Positions 38,594-45,175 of a stretch of 64,000 bases of DNA are shown here, piece by piece; the first letter of the stretch is position 1, and every line of letters begins with the position of its first letter. The notes beneath the pieces were generated by a model. It had not been told where the DNA came from. It worked only from the letters and a program-made list of their open reading frames with translations, and searched no databases. The stretch is from positions 687,639 through 751,638 of the forward strand of contig CP125320.1 of NCBI GenBank assembly GCA_030142985.1. Reading direction: 5' to 3'. The position numbers and the translations under genes were made by a program. Source of the DNA: Candidatus Ruthturnera sp. Tsphm01 (GTDB lineage Bacteria; Pseudomonadota; Gammaproteobacteria; PS1; Pseudothioglobaceae).

Positions 38594-39426
38594 TGGTATT
38601 TTTAAACGGCGAATTTATTGAAAAAAATCAAGCACATATCTCTGTGATGGATAGAGGTTTTTTATTTGGTGATGGTGTTTATGAAGTAATTCCTGTTTAC
38701 AACAACAAAATATTTCGCCTTAATGCGCATCTATTACGCTTGCAAGCAAGTCTTAACTCAATCAAAATCAAAAACCCATATAATCCACAAAAATGGAGTG
38801 ATATTCTAAACAAGCTTCTTAGTTTTTGTAACAACCAAGAACAATCAATTTACTTACAAATAAGTCGTGGCGTAAGTAGCAAACGCAAACACAGTTTTAA
38901 TGATTTAGCACCAACGGTTTATATTGAATCCAATCCTTTACAAAGCAAAACCAAGCAAGCACTTAAAGCAGGTTTTTCAGCCATCACCCAGCCAGATATC
39001 CGCTGGCATCGATGCGACATTAAATCCACCTCTCTTTTGGCCAATATCATGTATTCACAACAAGCAAAAGAAAAAAATGTTGAGGAGGTCATTCTTTATC
39101 GAGGCAATCAAGTGACTGAAGGTGCAACTTCTAATGTATTTATAATCAAAAATGGCACATTATTTACTCATCCGATTAGCACTCATATCCTACCTGGTAT
39201 TACTCGCGATTTAGTGCTAGAAAGTGCTAGAAAGTGCCATATCCCTATCAAAAAAACTTCATTTTCAATAAATGAGTTAAACACTGCGGACGAGCTGTGG
39301 ATTTCCAGCTCTACACGTGAAATTATGCCCATTACCCAAGTTGATGGCAAGTTAATCAACCGTGGTAATATTGGCAATGCTTGGAGCTGTGTTTATGATT
39401 ATTACCAAAATTTAAAAAATGCATGA
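38593..39426 (+). CDS. dat: D-amino acid aminotransferase (class IV PLP enzyme)
   Basis: A 277-residue fold-type IV transaminase. It begins with GTG sharing a base with the dacA stop. Family marks: FLNGEFIEKNQAHISVMDRGF, the catalytic lysine in KSTSLLANIM, and E-x-x-T-S-N in TEGATSNVFII. It probably interconverts D-Ala and D-Glu with their 2-oxo acids. The position after dacA, where many gammaproteobacteria also carry it, supports a cell-wall D-amino-acid role. BCAT or ADC lyase are less likely. Confidence 0.85.
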   Translation: MVFLNGEFIEKNQAHISVMDRGFLFGDGVYEVIPVYNNKIFRLNAHLLRLQASLNSIKIKNPYNPQKWSDILNKLLSFCNNQEQSIYLQISRGVSSKRKHSFNDLAPTVYIESNPLQSKTKQALKAGFSAITQPDIRWHRCDIKSTSLLANIMYSQQAKEKNVEEVILYRGNQVTEGATSNVFIIKNGTLFTHPISTHILPGITRDLVLESARKCHIPIKKTSFSINELNTADELWISSSTREIMPITQVDGKLINRGNIGNAWSCVYDYYQNLKNA

Positions 39427-40363
39427 TGAGCGCCTAGACAAATTAGGTAATTGGCTTGAAAGTTTTTTTGGTCATCAAAATTTTGCACTTGCACGTGCAA
39501 GTGATGATGCTAGTTTTCGTCGTTATTTTAGAGTTCAACATCAGCAAGGAACTTTTATTGCTATGGATGCACCACCCTCAAAGGAAAACACCGAGCCTTT
39601 TATCAAAATTGCCAAATTACTTAATCAGCACGGTATTCATGCACCAAAAATCATTAGCATAGACTTAAGGCAAGGTTTTTTATTGTTAGAAGATTTAGGC
39701 TTAACCACTTTTTTACAGGCTTTGAATGGAATTTTCAACCTTGATTTATACAAAATAGCCATTAATGAACTTATCAAGATACAAGCCATTGATACCCAAA
39801 ATATAGCGCTTAAAAAATATGACAAACAACTACTCAACACTGAAATGCAACTACTAATAGACTGGTACTTGCCTAAAACGCTATCCGGTACTCATATTCA
39901 AAACTTACAAACTATTTTTAAATTGTTAACTGACAGCGCACTTAATTCAAAACAAGTGTTTGTGCATCGTGATTATCATTGCCGCAATTTAATGACACTA
40001 AAAAATAATAATTTGGCTGTAATTGATTTTCAAGATGCATTAATTGGCTCAAATACTTATGATTTATGTTCACTACTTAAAGATGCTTACTTTGAATTGC
40101 AATCCTTTGAATTGCAAACTCTTTTACAATATTACTACGACCAAGCTAATATTGATATTGAATTTTCTAAATTTGAAAAGCAATTTGAGTTGATGGGGTT
40201 GCAACGTCATTTGAAAATATTAGGCATCTTTAAACGTCTGTCAATTAGAGACAACAAACACCAATACTTAAATGATCTACCATTGGTTAAAAAATACGCA
40301 CAACAAACAGCAAACAAATACCCAGAACTTGCAACCCTTAAAGAGGCCTTATGTTTGGTATGA
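39419..40363 (+). CDS. amgK: N-acetylmuramate/N-acetylglucosamine kinase AmgK
   Basis: A 314-residue aminoglycoside-phosphotransferase-fold kinase. The N-terminal ASFRRYFRV and the catalytic loop VHRDYHCRNLM with the metal motif VIDFQDALIG define the family. Followed by murU, it is best read as AmgK, which phosphorylates MurNAc at C1 to salvage cell-wall sugar. It overlaps the transaminase by 8 nt and murU by 13 nt. AnmK, NagZ and AmpD, which would feed it, are not in this window. Confidence 0.85.
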   Translation: MHDERLDKLGNWLESFFGHQNFALARASDDASFRRYFRVQHQQGTFIAMDAPPSKENTEPFIKIAKLLNQHGIHAPKIISIDLRQGFLLLEDLGLTTFLQALNGIFNLDLYKIAINELIKIQAIDTQNIALKKYDKQLLNTEMQLLIDWYLPKTLSGTHIQNLQTIFKLLTDSALNSKQVFVHRDYHCRNLMTLKNNNLAVIDFQDALIGSNTYDLCSLLKDAYFELQSFELQTLLQYYYDQANIDIEFSKFEKQFELMGLQRHLKILGIFKRLSIRDNKHQYLNDLPLVKKYAQQTANKYPELATLKEALCLV

Positions 40364-41025
40364 TTCTAGCAGCAGGTCGAGGAAAGCGCATGATGCCGTT
40401 GACTAAAAATACACCAAAGCCGTTAATTAAAGTTCAAGGTTTAACACTAATTGAACATTCAATTAACGCCTTAAAGAATGCTGGTATTGTCAAAATAGTC
40501 ATTAATATTTCATATTTAGGTGAACAAATTAGGTCTTATCTTGGTAATGGCTCAAAATTTGATGTCAATATTTACTATAGCAACGAGCCAGAAGGCGCAC
40601 TAGAAACTGCAGGCGGTATTATGAAAGCATTGCCCTTGTTAGGTATTAAGCCTTTTGTTGTGATTAATAGTGATGTACTTTGTGATTATGACATATCAAA
40701 TCTGACACTCCCAATAAACTCACTGGCTCATCTTATACTAATTGATAATCCTAAGCACAACCCAAAGGGTGATTTTTCATTAGATGGCGCACAGTTAGCC
40801 TTAGCAAACAAAAAAACTTACACCTTTTCTGGTATTGGTATTTATCATCCTGCTCTGTTCAAGCCTTATTTATTTGAGAAAAAATTAGCACTCTCAAAGG
40901 TGTTAAAAGTAGCCATCACTAAAAATCAAATTAGTGCAGAATACTATACTGACTACTGGCAAGATATAGGCACGCCAGAACGTTTAGAATTAGCCAACAA
41001 GCAACCCAGACTAAATGTAAAATAA
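40351..41025 (+). CDS. murU: N-acetylmuramate alpha-1-phosphate uridylyltransferase MurU
   Basis: A 224-residue nucleotidyltransferase with MILAAGRGKRMMPLT, KPLIKVQG, and a final WQDIGTPERL. It makes UDP-MurNAc from MurNAc-1-phosphate, bypassing fosfomycin-sensitive MurA/MurB. Assignment rests on the amgK neighbour, with which it overlaps by 13 nt; by sequence alone it could be a mannose- or glucose-1-phosphate nucleotidyltransferase. The stop lies 5 nt before the SRP RNA. Confidence 0.85.
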   Translation: MFGMILAAGRGKRMMPLTKNTPKPLIKVQGLTLIEHSINALKNAGIVKIVINISYLGEQIRSYLGNGSKFDVNIYYSNEPEGALETAGGIMKALPLLGIKPFVVINSDVLCDYDISNLTLPINSLAHLILIDNPKHNPKGDFSLDGAQLALANKKTYTFSGIGIYHPALFKPYLFEKKLALSKVLKVAITKNQISAEYYTDYWQDIGTPERLELANKQPRLNVK

Positions 41026-41030
41026 CGTCT

Positions 41031-41141
41031 TGATAGTATCAAGGGTGTGCCGACAATGAATGGTTATGAACCCCGCCAGATCTGGAAGGAAGCAACGGTA
41101 ATAATTTTTTTATGTGTTGGATGATATTCTTGATGCTATCA
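41031..41141 (+). ncRNA. ffs: Signal recognition particle 4.5S RNA
   Basis: The invariant SRP Alu-less core is plain: GAACCCCGCCAGATCTGG, then GGAAGGAAGCAACGG, forming the asymmetric loop and GGAA tetraloop bound by Ffh. The ends pair over 13 bp: TGATAGTATCAAG (41031-41043) with CTTGATGCTATCA (41129-41141), one G-T pair. That defines a hairpin RNA of about 111 nt. It sits between murU and dnaX, the usual ffs-dnaX neighbourhood. Exact ends are inferred from pairing; a TAAAAT at 41018-41023 could be its -10 box. Confidence 0.93.
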
Positions 41142-41168
41142 CTTTTAATATAATCAGCCCTATTTTTA

Positions 41169-42758
41169 ATGAGTGTACACTATCAAGTTTTAGCTAGAAA
41201 ATATCGTCCGCATTCTTTTGCTGAATTGGTGGGTCAAACGCACACAAAAAAAACCCTAATCAATGCACTTGATGCTAATAATTTGCATCACGGTTTTTTA
41301 TTCACAGGTACGCGTGGCGTTGGTAAAACCACGATTGCCAGAATCTTTGCCAAATCTATTAACTGTGAACAAGGTATTAGTTCAAAACCTTGTGGTAAGT
41401 GCCCTACTTGCATTGAAATTGACAAAGGTCAATCTATTGATTTAATTGAACTTGATGCTGCCTCACACACAGGGGTGGATAACATGCGCGATATTTTAGA
41501 AAATGCGCAATATATGCCAAGCAAAAATCGCTATAAGATTTATCTTATCGATGAAGTACACATGCTTTCCAAAAGTAGTTTTAATGCGCTTTTAAAAACC
41601 CTTGAAGAGCCACCAGAACACGTTAAATTCTTATTAGCAACCACAGATCCACAAAAACTACCCATAACCGTTTTATCACGTTGCTTGCAATTCACATTAC
41701 AACAACTAACCCATGATGAAATTCTAGGTCAGTTGAAATTTATCATGAATGCTGAAGCGCTGAGTTACGAAGAATCAGCCCTTAGTCAAATTGCTGATTT
41801 TGGCAATGGCTCAATGCGCGATGCACTGAGTTTGCTCGATCAATCAATTTCTTATGGCAAAGGTACAGTAACCAATGCTGACATTAAAGCTATGCTGGGT
41901 TTGGTGCATCATGACGATATTATTAAATTAGCAACACATTTATTTAGCCAAGATGCTAAAGCTGTAATTGATTTTATTAAAGACTTGTCTCATCGCGGTG
42001 AAAACCTTAGTAATGCACTTAAAGATTTAAGCTCGTTATTTCACAAAATATCTATTGCACAAATTGTTAACACCGAAAGCGACAAAACCATCCAAAACCT
42101 TAGCACACAAATATCAAACTTTGATTTGCAAATTTTTTATCAAATGTCAATCAACGGCTCTAAAGATATGGCACTAGCCCCTAGCGAGCAAATTGGATTT
42201 GAGATGACACTACTTAGAATGCTGGCATTTCGTAGCGACGCCCAACCTAACACGGAAAAAAAAACGCTAAAAATCAAGTCTAAAGTTAAAACACCAGCAC
42301 CAATTAAGGAAGAGTCACAACCAAAAGCAGAAGAAAAACTAGGCATTGTCAAACCCACTAGACTTGATATTAATAATCAACAACAATGGGAGGCACTTAC
42401 CCAAGCACTGGAATTTAAAGGTGGTGCGCAAATGTTGGTAAAGAACACACTATTTGACAATACTAATAATACGACACTAACATTAACACTGGATAATCAA
42501 TTTGCCAATTTACTAAGTAACCATGTGCAAAAAAGCATACTAACAACACTTAGACAAAAAATTTCAACATTAAATTTGGTGATTAATCTTGGTAAGCCCA
42601 ATACTCAAACATTGGCACAAAAACAAACTCAAGCACATGATGAAAAAATGGCAAAAATACAAACACATTTTTTGAATGATAAGGGTGTGCAAAAATTAGA
42701 AAAAACATTTGATACAAAAATTAACATTAACTCAATTAAGGAGATCAACCATGTTTAA
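41169..42758 (+). CDS. dnaX: DNA polymerase III subunits tau/gamma
   Basis: A 529-residue clamp loader ATPase. Domain I has FTGTRGVGKTTIARIF, the zinc module C-x8-C-x2-C-x2-C in NCEQGISSKPCGKCPTC, LIDEVHMLSKSSFNALLKTLEEPP and LSRCLQF. Domain III ends near residue 360, followed by a lysine-rich linker and a short tau C terminus. A run of nine As (42256-42264, codons 363-366) could allow a shortened gamma form (see findings). Its stop overlaps ybaB by 8 nt. Confidence 0.95.
   Translation: MSVHYQVLARKYRPHSFAELVGQTHTKKTLINALDANNLHHGFLFTGTRGVGKTTIARIFAKSINCEQGISSKPCGKCPTCIEIDKGQSIDLIELDAASHTGVDNMRDILENAQYMPSKNRYKIYLIDEVHMLSKSSFNALLKTLEEPPEHVKFLLATTDPQKLPITVLSRCLQFTLQQLTHDEILGQLKFIMNAEALSYEESALSQIADFGNGSMRDALSLLDQSISYGKGTVTNADIKAMLGLVHHDDIIKLATHLFSQDAKAVIDFIKDLSHRGENLSNALKDLSSLFHKISIAQIVNTESDKTIQNLSTQISNFDLQIFYQMSINGSKDMALAPSEQIGFEMTLLRMLAFRSDAQPNTEKKTLKIKSKVKTPAPIKEESQPKAEEKLGIVKPTRLDINNQQQWEALTQALEFKGGAQMLVKNTLFDNTNNTTLTLTLDNQFANLLSNHVQKSILTTLRQKISTLNLVINLGKPNTQTLAQKQTQAHDEKMAKIQTHFLNDKGVQKLEKTFDTKININSIKEINHV
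42256..42264 (+). promoter_or_regulatory. A9 slippery run in dnaX, possible gamma-forming site
   Basis: The codons GAA AAA AAA ACG contain nine As in a row. One extra A would give NAKNQV then TAA (about 371 residues); one fewer gives R then TAA (366 residues). Both products end just after domain III, as E. coli and Thermus gamma subunits do. No clear upstream Shine-Dalgarno or downstream stem was seen, so transcriptional slippage is the likelier mode. Confidence 0.45.
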
Positions 42759-43074
42759 AGGTGGAATGGCTGGAATGATGAAAAAAGCCCAGCAAATGCA
42801 AGATAATATGAAAAAAGCACAAACAGAAATAAAAAATCTATCTGCCACTGGAAAAGCCGCCTCAGGTGCTATTGAAATCACCATAAACGGTGAACACATG
42901 GTAACTGATATTAAAATCCTTGATGGGATGATGGATGATAAAGAATTACTTGAAGATTTAATTCTTAATGCAATGAACGACGCTGTTAGAAAAATTTCTG
43001 AGGCATCATCTGCCAAAATGAAAACTGCCACAGGTGGTATAAATCTACCCAGCGGCATGAATTTATCTTTCTAA
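42751..43074 (+). CDS. ybaB: YbaB/EbfC nucleoid-associated protein
   Basis: A 107-residue homodimeric DNA-binding protein of the YbaB family. MFKGGMAGMMKKAQQMQDNM and ITINGEHMVTDIKI are typical. The ATG at 42751 has a fine AAGGAG site upstream and overlaps the dnaX stop; an in-frame start 14 codons earlier is inside dnaX. The dnaX-ybaB-recR order is conserved widely. It shares a base with recR (TAATG). Confidence 0.94.
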   Translation: MFKGGMAGMMKKAQQMQDNMKKAQTEIKNLSATGKAASGAIEITINGEHMVTDIKILDGMMDDKELLEDLILNAMNDAVRKISEASSAKMKTATGGINLPSGMNLSF

Positions 43075-43658
43075 TGATTGAATCACTCAACAAAGCCTTT
43101 TGTGCATTACCTGGTGTGGGCAGTAAAACTGCACAACGCTTTGTTTACCATTTATTAGAACGTAATCGTGAAGGCGGTATGGATCTTGCCAAGGCATTAG
43201 TTGGTGCTATGGAAAACGTTAAACACTGTAGCTCATGCCGAACATTAAGTGAAAAAAACTTGTGTTATATCTGTGCTAGTAAAGTGCGCGACGCTTCACA
43301 ATTATGTGTTGTGGAAACGCCAACCGATATTCATGCCATTGAACAAAGTGGAGTTTATAAGGGTAAATATTTTGTTCTTAGTGGCTACCTATCCCCTATT
43401 GATGGTATTGGTGCAGCTGAATTAGGCTTAGACGAACTGGAACAACAACTTTCCAACCAAAATATAGATGAAATTATTCTAGCAACTAATGCCACGGTAG
43501 AGGGTGAAGTAACCGCTCATTATATTAGCAATATGGTTAAACAATTTGATGTTCAAATTACTCGTATTGCTCATGGCATTCCAATTGGTGGTGAATTAGA
43601 ATATACTGATATCAACACCATTGCTCACGCATTATCAGGTCGTAAAAAATACGATTAG
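43074..43658 (+). CDS. recR: Recombination protein RecR
   Basis: A 194-residue RecR: helix-hairpin-helix (LPGVGSKTAQRF), a four-cysteine zinc finger (HCSSCRTLSEKNLCYIC), and a Toprim domain with VVETPTDIHAIE. It acts with RecO to load RecA at single-strand gaps. Translation is coupled to ybaB. Apart from the downstream 317-nt gap the cluster is complete. Confidence 0.95.
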   Translation: MIESLNKAFCALPGVGSKTAQRFVYHLLERNREGGMDLAKALVGAMENVKHCSSCRTLSEKNLCYICASKVRDASQLCVVETPTDIHAIEQSGVYKGKYFVLSGYLSPIDGIGAAELGLDELEQQLSNQNIDEIILATNATVEGEVTAHYISNMVKQFDVQITRIAHGIPIGGELEYTDINTIAHALSGRKKYD

Positions 43659-43975
43659 AACATGTCTTATTGGGGTCTCTTGTAAGAATGCAATAATAGT
43701 ACTATCAGCGCTCATTATGCCCGCCTCACGGATAATTGTAACACTTTTTTATTTTGCCTCTCAACTGCTTTCTTTAACGTTAATAGCCATAGGCTCAAAA
43801 TCTATATCAAATAATCTAAAAATGCCAAAGTAAACCTGCCTTTTAGATGTTGTTTTTGGCGTAATAAAATCACGTCTAACACCTACGTATAAAACACAAT
43901 AGATTACTCTAAACGCCTTACTCGCAATATTGTGTGTAAAATTTTCATCATAATATTATTATAAACATCAAATCA
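43659..43975. other. 317-nt gap, no recognisable gene; hydrophobic frame
   Basis: No RNA gene or intact protein was recognised. On the plus strand, a frame from within recR to 43833 encodes a hydrophobic stretch (SALIMPASRIIVTLFYFAS and LLSLTLIAIGSKSI) that resembles two membrane helices, without a good ribosome-binding site. It may be a remnant of a membrane protein gene. The last 100 nt before 43976 are A/T-rich and probably carry the promoter of the methyltransferase. Confidence 0.4.
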
Positions 43976-44590
43976 ATGACAAACACACCCACTCATTGGG
44001 ACAATATTTACCAAAACCAAAAACACTCTCAAGTGAGTTGGCATCAAACCCAGTCAACTATTTCGCTTGATTGGATTTTAAAATTTACAAATAAGAATGA
44101 TTCTATCATTGATGTAGGTTGTGGCGTATCAATTCTAGCTGATAATTTAATTGACAAAGGTTATACCAATTTATCATTATTAGAACTTTCAAATAGTGCT
44201 TTAAGCACTATTAAAGAGCGACTTAAAAACCATGCTGAAAAAGTTCATTTTCACCATGAAAATGTTCTAGAATTTAAATCTAATAACCAATTTTCTCTTT
44301 GGCATGACCGCGCTGTATTTCACTTTTTAACAGATGAAAAAGACCAAAAAACTTATATTAAAAAACTAACCAACCAAGTTAAAAAAGGGGGTTATTTCTT
44401 ACTGTCCACGTTCTCGCCTAGTGGTCCTAAGTTGTGTTCAAAACTTGATATTGTTCAATATGATGTAAAAAAAATCACACAATTATTAGGTGGTAGCTTT
44501 AAATTAATAAAAAACACCTCTGAAACCCACTCTCGTCCAAATGGAAATACACAAGATTTCAATTATTTCTTATTTCAAAAAATAGATTAA
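43976..44590 (+). CDS. Class I SAM-dependent methyltransferase
   Basis: A 204-residue Rossmann methyltransferase. Motif I is IIDVGCGVSILADNL (about residues 44-58), motif II is LSLLELSNSAL, motif IV is SLWHDRAVFHFL, and the post-IV segment KKGGYFLLSTFSPSGPKLCS is present. The N terminus (THWDNIYQNQKHSQVSWHQ) is typical of a small family of uncharacterised methyltransferases in proteobacteria, similar in outline to thiopurine methyltransferases. Substrate unknown. It is flanked on both sides by poorly coding gaps. Confidence 0.8.
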   Translation: MTNTPTHWDNIYQNQKHSQVSWHQTQSTISLDWILKFTNKNDSIIDVGCGVSILADNLIDKGYTNLSLLELSNSALSTIKERLKNHAEKVHFHHENVLEFKSNNQFSLWHDRAVFHFLTDEKDQKTYIKKLTNQVKKGGYFLLSTFSPSGPKLCSKLDIVQYDVKKITQLLGGSFKLIKNTSETHSRPNGNTQDFNYFLFQKID

Positions 44591-44619
44591 CGCCACAACC
44601 CTACTCTTAAAATCACTCT

Positions 44620-44820
44620 TTTATAGAGGTTTTTCAAAAATATAAATAATCATCAAAACGTCATCTTTCATCAACTTGGAAACTTTTTAAAAACATCATT
44701 ATTCCTACTAGAAGTGAATTTAAAAAATTCTTCTGTGGATTTAGTGACGGTATCTTTTGACCTAGTTGCTTAAACAATATCGTTAAAAAGAACTTCTATT
44801 GAATTGCGAGTATCTGTCAT
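44620..44820 (-). pseudogene. Stop-interrupted reading frame, possible gene remnant
   Basis: The 270-nt gap after the methyltransferase holds a minus-strand frame starting at an ATG (44820) that reads MTDTRNSIEVLFNDIV, a stop, then ATRSKDTVTKSTEEFFKFT and FKKFPS followed by two more stops. The residues before the stops look like a charged helical protein. I cannot name it. It could equally be chance in an A/T-rich gap. Confidence 0.25.
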
Positions 44821-44860
44821 AAATACTATAGTCTTCGCAGGATATTTACAAGTAGTCTTT

Positions 44861-45121
44861 TCATTGTTTTTTAATTAATGATAACTTATCAATACGACTC
44901 ATTTGCTTAATTTCGTACTCACGTTTGAGCGCTTGGCTTTTATTGCTCACTTTTTCTTGATAAACTAATTCACAAGGCGCATATGCACGTGTGTACTTCG
45001 CACCACCTTTTATTTTGCCATTGTGCTGCCTAATACGTTTGGCAATATCATTACTAATACCACAATAAAGCGAGTTGTTGACACAATGAAGTAAATACAC
45101 AAACCAAACTTTATTAACCAA
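44861..45121 (-). CDS. GIY-YIG domain protein (UPF0213/YhbQ type)
   Basis: An 86-residue single-domain GIY-YIG protein. The signature reads VYLLHCVNNSLYCGISNDIAKRI with GAKYTRAYAPCELVY after it; E in the REYEIK segment matches the catalytic glutamate region. Small stand-alone members are poorly characterised structure-specific nucleases. It starts with TTG (45119-45121); no ATG is available in frame. It diverges from valS. Confidence 0.8.
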   Translation of the reverse strand: MVNKVWFVYLLHCVNNSLYCGISNDIAKRIRQHNGKIKGGAKYTRAYAPCELVYQEKVSNKSQALKREYEIKQMSRIDKLSLIKKQ

Positions 45122-45175
45122 TTTAATTTTAATGATATAGTATAATAATGAAGTTTAATCCATCTCGCTACTTTA

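Noticed and set aside
44861-45121. GIY-YIG protein as a homing endonuclease
   Set aside because: It is a stand-alone short domain of the UPF0213 type, not inside an intron or intein, and lies between normal genes.
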